Shown here in pieces: positions 1 through 6,313 of a DNA stretch of 6,839 nt. Both the position numbers and the translations under genes were made by a program. Positions within the stretch are counted from its first letter, which is position 1; each line of letters opens with the position of its first letter. Source of the DNA: Candidatus Desantisiibacteriota bacterium (GTDB lineage Bacteria; JACRDZ01). Location: the NCBI GenBank assembly GCA_016209155.1, contig JACQWU010000311.1:1-6839 (forward strand). Reading direction: 5' to 3'. Under the pieces are notes generated by a model. The model did not search any database and was not told the DNA's origin. It was given only the letters and a program-made list of their open reading frames with translations.

Positions 1-960
1 GAATCAGCAAAAAAGATGAAAGATGTGCTGACGGTTATTGATACAAGAAATGTAATCTGTGATAAAGATCCAATTTATGAAAAAGCTAATGATGAAGAAG
101 ATATTGAAGATGAAATTCGTAAATCAATGGTTCAGCGGGGACCTCAGAAAAATTTGAGTTTTTTTGCTTTTACTGCTACGCCAAAAGCAAAGACCCTTGA
201 AGTTTTTGGGCAAAGAGGGACTGACGGCAGGCCGGAACCTTTTCATCTTTATTCAATGAGGCAGGCGATTGAAGAAGGTTTTATTTTTGATGTACTGCAA
301 AATTACATAACATATCAAACATTTTTTCAGCTTTCAAAAAAGATTGAAGATGATCCTGATGTAAATAAAAAGAAAGCAGCCAGAGCTATTGCCCGTTTTG
401 TGACGCTTCATCCTTATAATTTAGCACAAAAAACTGAAGTGATAATTGAGCATTTCCGCCAGTGTTCGATGAAAAAAATAGGCGGCAAAGCAAAAGCAAT
501 GGTGATTACTGCTTCTCGTGAGCACGTTGTGCGGTATAAACATGAATTTGATAGTTATCTTAAAGAAAAAGGGTATAAAGATATTAAAGCGCTGGTTGCT
601 TTTTCAGGGACAGTTCTTCTGAATGGGATCCCTCCTGAATATACTGAAAGAGGAATGAATAATTTTGGTGAAAAAGAACTGCCGGAGAAATTTGCTGCTT
701 CTGAATTCCAGATTTTACTTGTTGCGGAAAAATATCAGACCGGATATGACCAGCCATTATTGCATACTATGTATGTTGATAAACGGCTTGATGGTGTTAA
801 GGCGGTACAAACTTTGAGCCGGTTAAACAGGAAATGTCCTGGCAAAGAGGACACTTTTGTGCTGGATTTTGTTAATAAACGCGAAGATATCCTTGCCGCG
901 TTCCAGCCATACTATGAACAAACACAAATCGAAACAACGACTGATCCAAAGAAACTCTAA
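1..960 (+). CDS. hsdR: Type I restriction enzyme R subunit (HsdR), 5' end outside window, prematurely stopped
   Basis: HsdR is the ATP-driven translocase and endonuclease subunit of type I restriction-modification complexes (HsdR2-HsdM2-HsdS). The frame is open from base 1, so the ATG at 16 is internal; the nuclease domain, Walker A and DEAD-like box lie upstream. Seen here are the helicase motif III stretch AFTATPK (nt 166-186), a segment FHLYSMRQAIEEGFIFDVL typical of this family, the motif V region YQTGYDQPLLHTMYVDK (from nt 733) and motif VI QTLSRLNR (nt 808-831). The end, FQPYYEQTQIETTTDPKKL, is the usual HsdR join between helicase and C-terminal helical domain. A TAA at 958-960 cuts it there, but the same frame continues with HsdR sequence to 1752. 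The product would keep both helicase lobes yet lose the C-terminal domain that docks on HsdM, so it is probably inactive unless the stop is an error or is read through. Family assignment is very secure. Confidence 0.93.
   Translation, partial: ESAKKMKDVLTVIDTRNVICDKDPIYEKANDEEDIEDEIRKSMVQRGPQKNLSFFAFTATPKAKTLEVFGQRGTDGRPEPFHLYSMRQAIEEGFIFDVLQNYITYQTFFQLSKKIEDDPDVNKKKAARAIARFVTLHPYNLAQKTEVIIEHFRQCSMKKIGGKAKAMVITASREHVVRYKHEFDSYLKEKGYKDIKALVAFSGTVLLNGIPPEYTERGMNNFGEKELPEKFAASEFQILLVAEKYQTGYDQPLLHTMYVDKRLDGVKAVQTLSRLNRKCPGKEDTFVLDFVNKREDILAAFQPYYEQTQIETTTDPKKL
958..960 (+). other. In-frame nonsense codon TAA inside hsdR
   Basis: The codons read CTC TAA GAT in one uninterrupted frame. The family usually has Tyr here ('TDPNLLYDL'), so one third-base change from TAT or TAC to TAA explains it. 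There is no homopolymer run at the site, so the lesion differs in kind from the two frame changes in the next gene. Confidence 0.85.
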
Positions 961-1752
961 GATCTTAAGACAAAAATAGATTGTTTTAAGATTATTCAAT
1001 ATGCTGATGTAAACGCATTCTGCATGGTTTTTTTCATAAAGATGGAACTTATTAATAAGCGGGAACTTGCTGAACTTAATGCTTTAATAGATGTTGCTGT
1101 AATACGGTTTAATGCGATAGAAAAAGATGAGTATACAGAGGATTTTATTAATACGATGGGTGTTTTTGTTCGTTTGTATGCTTTCTTGTCGCAAATCATG
1201 CCTTTTCAGGATATAGAACTTGAAAAATTTTATGCTTACAATAGATTTCTTTTGAAGAAACTTCCTCCTCAAGTCGGTGGAGAGAGGTATAAACTTGGCG
1301 ATGAAATAGCTATGGAATATTATCGTTTGCAGAAAATAGCTGAAGGAAAGATTGGACTGCAAAGAGATTCAGACGCAGCCATTAAACCCATTTCAGAAGC
1401 AGGAACAAAAAAGGATAAGGACGAATACTCCCGTCTTTCTGAGATTATCAGACTTCTTAATGACCGTTTTGCTACTGACTTTACCGAAGCGGATAAATTA
1501 TTTTTTGATCAGATTGAAGAAGAACTTATGCTTGACGAAAAGCTTGGTGTTCAGGCAAAGACAAATTCAATGGAAAATTTCAAATATGGTTTTGAAGATG
1601 TATTTCTTACAAAACTTATTGAACGTATGGATCAGAATCAGGATATTTTTAAGAAGATTATGGACGATAAGGCTTTTGCCGGAGTGATAAAAGAATATTT
1701 ACTTAAACGGGTTTATAAAAGGTTAAACGAGGAAGAAAATAAACAAACATAG
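961..1752 (+). pseudogene. hsdR: C-terminal helical domain of HsdR, separated by an in-frame stop
   Basis: This is the rest of the same gene, in the same frame, with no shift. Directly after the TAA it reads DLKTKIDCFKIIQYADVNAF, which corresponds to the family pattern 'DLQTKLD-F-V-ADVDAF' normally preceded by Tyr. Further on are VRLYAFLSQIMPFQDIELEK, RFLLKKLPP, LSEIIRLLNDRFATDFTEAD, FFDQIEEEL, ENFKYGFEDVF and a KRVYKRLNEEE tail, all in the order usual for HsdR C-termini. In the family this helical domain holds HsdR on the methyltransferase core. The ATG at 1024 lies inside conserved sequence and has no ribosome site, so I do not read it as an independent gene. Restoring a Tyr codon at 958-960 would give 583 continuous residues in the window, about half a normal HsdR. 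The gene ends at TAG 1750-1752, 31 bases before the next start. Confidence 0.9.
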
Positions 1753-1772
1753 CAAAAGAAATTATTATTTAT

Positions 1773-1777
1773 AAGGA
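1773..1777 (+). promoter_or_regulatory. Ribosome binding site of the cyclase-NACHT gene
   Basis: AAGGA, six bases before the ATG at 1784, in a 31-base gap after the hsdR stop. It supports this start. The short gap lacks a clear promoter, so the gene may be transcribed together with hsdR. Confidence 0.6.
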
Positions 1778-1783
1778 ATAAAT

Positions 1784-3109
1784 ATGCAAGACCTTCTATG
1801 GTGGACAAGTTTAAATGAAGGAGAAAAATATCTTTTATCATTTTTATTTATAGATAGAGTAGGGAGCACGAAGGATTCAGAATATTATTCTAAAGAACTG
1901 GTTGGTACTCGTGCAAATTTATTTTATAAAATTGTTGAAGATAAAATAATTTCTTTTAATGGAAAACTTCTGGAATGGCATGGAGATGGGAATACAGCCT
2001 TTTTTTATGTTTCTAAGCCCGAATCTTTACAAGAACAGGCTGAAATTCTAAGTAAAAAAGCAGTTGATGTGGCTCTATCTATTTTCAGTGAATTAGTTCA
2101 ACATGAAGAACTTAAAGCATATATAAGTATACATTTTGGTTTGCTATCATTTAAAAAAGAGATGGGTAAAATCAGTAGTGATGAATTAAATATAGCAGGT
2201 CATGTTCTTAAGTCATGTCCTGAAGCTGGGATTCTTTTGCATGAAGATGTGATAAGTTATTCACCGGATGATACAAAACAAAAATTTATATATTGTGGTA
2301 CAACACAAAGAGATTTAGCTCCGGTATTTGTATATCCAAAACAAAGAGAAACATTAAAAAAAATTGATGAATTTCTCCCTCCGGATAAAGATAATTATAA
2401 TGCAAAAAACAAGCATATTAAATTTACTAAAGAATTTTATGGGAAAATAATACCACGCGGATTAAGACAGGAAAAAATAGTACGCATTGATCTCCTTGAT
2501 ATTTATTCTCCATTAAAAATAAGATTACAACAAAAAGAAAGTTTAATAAATTTTAATGATAAAAAAGATTTACCTTCTCCCTATTCGAAAATTGAAACCT
2601 TGTCTTATCTAATGTCTGTTCCTGAAACAATAATAGAAAGTAGGCATAGTGTGATTCTTGGCTCACCCGGAGCCGGTAAATCTACATTAATTAAATGGCT
2701 TGCATTAATTTATGCGCAGGGGAAAATAAGTGTTATGGAAAGAATTGGAATTGAAGAAGAACTTTTCCCTCTGCCGATATCAATTGGACATCTTTCAAAA
2801 ATATGGATTGATAATAACAAACAAATTGGAATGATGGATGCAATTATCAAATATTATGAAATTCATAATATTAATATTTCAGTTTTTATTAAAGAAATAA
2901 TTGAAACAGGAAAAACCATTATTCTTTTTGATGGTCTTGATGAAGTTCAGTCTGATGCAGACAGAAGAGAACTCTCGCGATGGATAGAATCTTTTATAAC
3001 AGCATTCCATAAAAATCGTTTTGTAATTACAAGCAGAATTGTTGGTTATACAGGTATTTCACTTGCAAACATAGATTTTTTTTACATTATTTTGAAATTG
3101 ATATTTTAA
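1784..3109 (+). CDS. Class III nucleotide-cyclase-like domain fused to NACHT NTPase (STAND/NLR-like), 5' part of a broken gene
   Basis: The 441-residue reading has two domains. Residues about 17-160 resemble a class III adenylate/guanylate cyclase catalytic domain: FLFIDRVGST (metal Asp24), LEWHGDGNTAFF (second metal Asp68), then SSDELNIAGHVLKSCPEAGI (Asp133, Asn136). The Arg expected four residues after this Asn is His140, so catalysis is doubtful. The linker RIDLLDIYSPLKIRL (about 234-248) is of the kind that precedes NACHT domains. The NACHT core has Walker A GSPGAGKST (293-301), Walker B IILFDGLDEV (379-388) and the sensor-like FVITSR (413-418). The frame then reaches T8 at 3076-3083 and ends in an unrelated tail, YIILKLIF. 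Bacterial NACHT proteins often act as NLR-like antiphage sensors; the cyclase-like part could be an effector, a nucleotide binder or a relic. Shifting -1 at T8 rejoins the HEAT repeats, and with a second correction at 3423-3430 the protein would have 677 residues. Domain calls are firm; the role is inferred from the architecture and the restriction neighbour. Confidence 0.85.
   Translation: MQDLLWWTSLNEGEKYLLSFLFIDRVGSTKDSEYYSKELVGTRANLFYKIVEDKIISFNGKLLEWHGDGNTAFFYVSKPESLQEQAEILSKKAVDVALSIFSELVQHEELKAYISIHFGLLSFKKEMGKISSDELNIAGHVLKSCPEAGILLHEDVISYSPDDTKQKFIYCGTTQRDLAPVFVYPKQRETLKKIDEFLPPDKDNYNAKNKHIKFTKEFYGKIIPRGLRQEKIVRIDLLDIYSPLKIRLQQKESLINFNDKKDLPSPYSKIETLSYLMSVPETIIESRHSVILGSPGAGKSTLIKWLALIYAQGKISVMERIGIEEELFPLPISIGHLSKIWIDNNKQIGMMDAIIKYYEIHNINISVFIKEIIETGKTIILFDGLDEVQSDADRRELSRWIESFITAFHKNRFVITSRIVGYTGISLANIDFFYIILKLIF
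3076..3083 (+). other. T8 run at first frame break (possible -1 slippery site)
   Basis: Read in the NACHT frame the codons are GAT TTT TTT TAC, so 3076-3082 has the T TTT TTT form of a -1 slippery heptamer. One more T, or a -1 slip, gives DFFLHYFEIDILNKLGIKNN and enters the HEAT repeats. No downstream stimulator structure was evident by eye. A homopolymer undercall or phase variation would look the same. Confidence 0.6.
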
Positions 3110-3111
3110 AT

Positions 3112-3812
3112 AAATTAGGAATTAAGAATAATTGGATTATTGATTTAATTAAAAAATCGTTAAATGATAAAAATTCAGATATTAAAGAGAAAGCAATTTA
3201 TGCTATAGGTAAATTAGACATAAAAGAGAGTTGGGCTATAGATTTTTTAAAACAAATACTATCAAATAAAAATCATTCTCCAGAGCAATGGGATGCTCTT
3301 AATGCAATAGATCAACTGGAGATTAAAGAAGAATGGATACAAGAATTGGTTAAACAATGGATAAACGCAGATGATATTTACATGTTACGCTCTGCTATAT
3401 ATGCAATAGGTGTATTAGAGATAAAAAAAATTGGGCAATAGATGTAATAAAACAAGCTGTTAAAAATAAAGATAAATATGCGCGAAGCTTTAGTATTTAT
3501 GCTATTGGAAAATTTGGAATAAAAGAGAACTGGGTTCAAGAAGTAATTGAAGAATTCATAATGGATGAAGATCAAGATGTACTTCGCAATACTTTTTATG
3601 CTATTAACAAATTAAATATAAAACCAAAACAACTAAATGAAAAAATAAAATATCTATTAGGGAACAGATCTATGGGAATGATACGTCTTGCAATTGCTGA
3701 AATTGGTGAACTAGAGATAAAAGACGATTGGGCAATTGATGCAATAAAAAAATGGTGGTTACATCTTGGTATAGAAAATACTGTTTACGAAGCTTTATGG
3801 AAATTATCACAG
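3112..3812 (+). repeat. Seven tandem HEAT-like coding repeats of 33-35 residues
   Basis: Each unit begins with a '(K/E/Q/V)-(L/F)-x-I-K-x-x-W' pattern and ends in 'A-I-x-x-I-G'. In order the starts are KLGIKNNW, KLDIKESW, QLEIKEEW, VLEIKKNW, KFGIKENW, KLNIKPKQ and ELEIKDDW. With one base added at 3423-3430 the lengths are 33, 34, 33, 33, 33, 33 and 35 residues. At DNA level the units share stretches such as 'tatgctat(a/t)gg' followed by 'ataaaaga' and 'ttggg', roughly every 100 bases. Confidence 0.85.
3423..3430 (+). other. A8 run at second frame break (possible -1 slippery site)
   Basis: In frame 1 the codons are ATA AAA AAA ATT, so 3423-3429 matches the canonical A AAA AAA slippery heptamer. 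A -1 slip, or one missing A, turns LEIKKIGQ-stop into LEIKKNWAIDVI, exactly the repeat consensus. The repeat alignment places the shift within this run. Confidence 0.7.
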
Positions 3813-3817
3813 TAGCG

Positions 3818-3841
3818 GGCGAATTACAATTCGCCATTTTT
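3818..3841 (+). terminator. Hairpin with T-run just after the HEAT-repeat stop codon
   Basis: GGCGAATT (3818-3825) and AATTCGCC (3828-3835) form a perfect inverted repeat, probably six or seven paired bases around a short loop, followed by A and five T (3837-3841). It begins two bases after the stop at 3813-3815, as a rho-independent terminator would. The stem is half A/T and the T-run short, so strength is uncertain. Similar GGCGAATT palindromes also occur as dispersed REP-type repeats, which is the alternative reading. Confidence 0.6.
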
Positions 3842-3861
3842 AGGCTATCCAAAAAGGTGTA

Positions 3862-3882
3862 ATTCCGCAGTTGATGCGGAAT
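3862..3882 (+). repeat. Inner palindrome, 7-bp stem
   Basis: ATTCCGC (3862-3868), loop AGTTGAT, GCGGAAT (3876-3882). No T-run follows, so it is not a good terminator. Its arms resemble those of the palindrome at 3914-3933. Confidence 0.6.
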
Positions 3883-3913
3883 CTATATTTTGTAGCAATG
3901 GCTTAAATGCTGG

Positions 3914-3933
3914 ATTCCCGCCTTCGCGGGAAT
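3914..3933 (+). repeat. REP-type palindrome of the dRS3-like form ATTCCC-N8-GGGAAT
   Basis: ATTCCCGC, loop CTTC, GCGGGAAT is a perfect 8-bp inverted repeat, set in the wider context TGG...GACGGG. This ATTCCC-N8-GGGAAT form is that of the Neisseria dRS3 repeat, and near-identical dispersed palindromes are found in other bacteria. It is far more G+C-rich than the sequence around it, which supports an origin as a dispersed repeat. Confidence 0.65.
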
Positions 3934-4021
3934 GACGGGAAAGTGGTTTTTGCACCTTTTGTGACAGTCCCGAAATTATAAACTCTCAATTTCTTATATT
4001 TTAATTTAGGTATAAACACAA

Positions 4022-6313
4022 ATGACATCAAAATATATAAATGTAATAAATTCAAGTAATCAATATAATAATTATATTCAAAAAAAACAATATTGGAACG
4101 CATATAAATATCTTGAAAAATATCTTGTTAAAGATCCTGATGATATATTTCTTTTAACAGAAATAGCATTTTTGTGTACTAATCACCTTAATGATCTGCC
4201 GCGTGCAAGTTTGTTTCTTAAAAAATTAATAAAAATAGATAAAAATTGGTTTCACTACTTTAACTTAAGCAGAGTTGAAGCTGAATTGGAGGATGTTGCA
4301 AGTGCTAAAGAACATATTATGATAGCCGAAAAAATTTTTGATGAAGAAAATGTTCCATTAAAGAATAAAAAAAGAAATTCGGTAGACCCTAAAAAGTTGA
4401 TTGATGAAGCAAAAAGATTTATCCAGGCAGTTGAATATACAACTATAACTGCTCCAAAACTTCAACTTCAAATTAATAAAGCAAAACAAACACCCCCTCA
4501 CACTGTTAATAAAGAAAAAGCAAAAATTATATCGAAAAAACAAAATGAACCACAAAAACAGAATTCACAAACTACAGTTGTGCAAAGCAGTATCGATATT
4601 CCATCTTATAGCATTCCTGTAAATTGTTCACCGGTTAATAAGGATAATTTATTAAATATGTTTCAAATCCAGTCAACGTTGAAAGATTGTCAGTTGTTTA
4701 TCGAATACGCGTATCTTAATCTTCAAAAAGAATTTGACGATTTACTCTGTCTTAAAACAATGAAAGGGGTTGAAAAATATTGGTATCAAATTGAGACTGT
4801 TAAAAAAGTGTTAAAAAATTTTCATGGCCGTGTATTATTAAGCGATGAAGTTGGACTTGGGAAAACAATAGAAGCGGGGATGATACTTAAGGAATATTTA
4901 TTAAGAGGTATGGTTAAAAATATTCTTATTTTAACCCCCGCGCCTCTGGTTTCGCAATGGAAAGAAGAAATGCTTGAAAAGTTTGATATAAATTTTGTCA
5001 CAACTGATGATGCGTTATTTCATGATAATCATTTTTTGTTCTGGAAAAATAAATTTATTATAGCATCTATTCATACAGCAAAAAGCGCTAAGAATTCCGC
5101 AAACGTAATAAATGAATTTTTTGATCTTGTTGTTGTAGATGAAGCGCATCACTTAAAAAATCAAAATACACTTGCATGGAAATTGGTAAATGAAATAAAA
5201 AAACGGTTTATCTTTCTTCTTACTGCAACACCGGTACAAAATAATTTGATTGAGCTTTTTAATCTTATAACCTTGCTTAAACCCGGTCAGTTTAAAACAA
5301 AAAAATCATTCAAAGCCGAATATGTACAAAAAGGTGATGAAAGTAAACCAATACATAAAGATGCGCTTCGTGAACTATTAAAAGATGTAATGATACGAAA
5401 TACCAGAAGTGCAATTGATGTAAAACTTCCTAAACGATTTGCAACAACATTAAAACTTGATCCAACAGAAATCGAACGAGAAATTTATATGAACATATCT
5501 GAATTTATTAAAGAAACTGGAGAAAATATTCCTTCACGCACTGTTCAGCTTCTCATGCAGGAAGCAGGAAGCAGTCCGTTTGCTTTAAAAAAGACTCTTA
5601 TTAATTCACAATTTGCTCATTTATCAGGCGGTGTAGGTGCAATAATCAAAAAAATTGATAAAATTGATGTTATTTGTAAAGAGAAAGCATTACTCGAACT
5701 TATTTTAAAAAATCCTGATGAAAAAAAAGTTATTTTTACCCAATATTTAAAGAGTATGGATTATATAATGCATATATTAAATAAAAATAATTTAAAATTT
5801 GTCACATTTAGAGGGGACATGACAACGCATGAGAAAGATCAGTCAATAAATTCATTCAAAGAAAATGTTCCGATACTTTTATCCAGCGAATCAGGAGGGG
5901 AGGGGAGAAATCTGCAATTTTGCAATACGATTATTAATTTTGATTTACCGTGGAATCCTATGAAAATAGAACAGCGTATAGGAAGGCTTCATCGTATTGG
6001 ACAGACCAGAGATGTTTTTATATTCAATCTATCTATCAAAAATACAATTGAAGATTACATAATAAATATTCTTGATAATAAAATTAATATGTTTGAAATG
6101 GTTATTGGTGAAATAGAACCTATTTTAGGTTATCTTGGAGAAGATAAAGAATTTGAGAATATTATTTTTGAAATCTGGCTAAGAAATAGTACTCAGGATA
6201 AAATTGAAAAAGGATTTAATGAATTTGGTGAAAATATGATTAAAGCAAAAACAGAATATTTAAACAGCAAAGAAATAGACAAGGAAATTTTTGGCGAGGA
6301 TTATGAAGTATGA
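4022..6313 (+). CDS. SNF2/RapA-type superfamily 2 helicase with TPR-like N-terminus
   Basis: The 763-residue protein is intact. Residues about 15-110 form helical pairs of TPR type (WNAYKYLEKYLVKDPDD, ASLFLKKLIKIDKNW). A Lys/Gln-rich, probably flexible linker covers about 115-200. The SNF2 ATPase follows with all expected motifs: I DEVGLGKTIEAG (275-286), Ia ILTPAPLVSQW (303-313), II DEAHHLKN (373-380), III LTATPVQNN (400-408), IV KKVIFTQY (568-575), V SESGGEGRNLQ (622-632) and VI QRIGRLHRIGQ (651-661). It should therefore translocate on nucleic acid and remodel complexes, without necessarily unwinding. The SESGGEGRN and RLHRIGQ wording is close to RapA, which frees stalled RNA polymerase, and to helicases of defence systems. 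The start at 4022 has only a weak TTAGG (4006-4010) upstream. It stands behind a terminator and repeat block, so it likely has its own promoter. The stop overlaps the next start by ATGA. Family sure, specific role not. Confidence 0.9.
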   Translation: MTSKYINVINSSNQYNNYIQKKQYWNAYKYLEKYLVKDPDDIFLLTEIAFLCTNHLNDLPRASLFLKKLIKIDKNWFHYFNLSRVEAELEDVASAKEHIMIAEKIFDEENVPLKNKKRNSVDPKKLIDEAKRFIQAVEYTTITAPKLQLQINKAKQTPPHTVNKEKAKIISKKQNEPQKQNSQTTVVQSSIDIPSYSIPVNCSPVNKDNLLNMFQIQSTLKDCQLFIEYAYLNLQKEFDDLLCLKTMKGVEKYWYQIETVKKVLKNFHGRVLLSDEVGLGKTIEAGMILKEYLLRGMVKNILILTPAPLVSQWKEEMLEKFDINFVTTDDALFHDNHFLFWKNKFIIASIHTAKSAKNSANVINEFFDLVVVDEAHHLKNQNTLAWKLVNEIKKRFIFLLTATPVQNNLIELFNLITLLKPGQFKTKKSFKAEYVQKGDESKPIHKDALRELLKDVMIRNTRSAIDVKLPKRFATTLKLDPTEIEREIYMNISEFIKETGENIPSRTVQLLMQEAGSSPFALKKTLINSQFAHLSGGVGAIIKKIDKIDVICKEKALLELILKNPDEKKVIFTQYLKSMDYIMHILNKNNLKFVTFRGDMTTHEKDQSINSFKENVPILLSSESGGEGRNLQFCNTIINFDLPWNPMKIEQRIGRLHRIGQTRDVFIFNLSIKNTIEDYIINILDNKINMFEMVIGEIEPILGYLGEDKEFENIIFEIWLRNSTQDKIEKGFNEFGENMIKAKTEYLNSKEIDKEIFGEDYEV
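6296..6300 (+). promoter_or_regulatory. Ribosome binding site of the gene starting at 6310
   Basis: GAGGA lies inside the helicase coding sequence, nine bases before the ATG at 6310. It selects this start over the ATG at 6303, whose frame closes after seven codons. Confidence 0.55.

Larger units (their letters stand above)
3084..3815 (+). pseudogene. C-terminal HEAT-like repeat domain of the cyclase-NACHT gene, in two shifted frames
   Basis: The region lacks an unbroken frame but codes throughout. From before 3112 to 3422 it reads in frame 1, with units such as KLDIKESWAIDFLKQIL and AIYAIG; that frame stops at TAG 3439-3441. From A8 (3423-3430) on, frame 3 continues the pattern without loss of a residue (KKNWAIDVIKQAVKNK) to TAG 3813-3815. 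Both junctions need the same -1 correction. Such repeats stack as helical pairs and in NACHT proteins usually sense a ligand. The ATG at 3561 lies in mid-repeat and is not a true start. The distance from the NACHT sensor motif to the first repeat is only about 25 residues, less than the helical segments that usually follow a NACHT core, so an internal deletion is possible. Repeat identity is clear; functional state is not. Confidence 0.8.
3843..3969 (+). repeat. Palindrome-rich, MITE-like block with imperfect terminal inverted repeats
   Basis: The 17 bases at 3843-3859 (GGCTATCCAAAAAGGTG) match the reverse complement of 3953-3969 (GACTGTCACAAAAGGTG) at 13 positions without gaps, the inner eight, AAAAGGTG, being exact. 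Between them lie two further perfect palindromes, and no reading frame of note. A 127-base element with inverted ends and internal hairpins is what a MITE or a composite REP looks like. I found no convincing target-site duplication, so mobility is inference. It fills most of the 206-base gap between the NACHT and helicase genes; the remaining 3970-4021 is A/T-rich leader without a clear promoter. Confidence 0.45.

Noticed and set aside
958-960. Stop codon reassignment (TAA read as an amino acid)
   Set aside because: No other in-frame TAA requires reading through in the helicase or its partner, and a lone Tyr-to-TAA change is a simpler explanation.
1352-1687. Alternative plus-strand frame within the hsdR 3' part
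   Set aside because: The translation has no family features and overlaps the strongly conserved HsdR frame; a shadow.
1024-1752. A separate gene starting at ATG 1024
   Set aside because: It is in the same frame as hsdR, its first residues lie within conserved HsdR sequence, and no ribosome site precedes it.
3112-3812. CRISPR-like or satellite array, because of the roughly 100-base period
   Set aside because: The period matches 33 codons, divergence is that of coding repeats, and no short identical repeats with unique spacers exist.
3561-3815. A small independent gene of 84 codons
   Set aside because: Its ATG falls in the middle of a HEAT-like repeat, and the coding pattern continues upstream in the same frame to the A8 run.
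3950-4000. A sigma-70-type promoter before the helicase (TTGTGA at 3959 or TTGCAC at 3950 with TATAAA at 3977)
   Set aside because: The spacings are 12 and 21 bases, outside the normal range; the region is A/T-rich enough for chance matches.
3378-4103. Minus-strand frames across the HEAT repeats and the intergenic block
   Set aside because: They are A/T-driven open frames rich in Phe, Tyr and Ile, opposite coding sequence or palindromes, with no recognisable motif.
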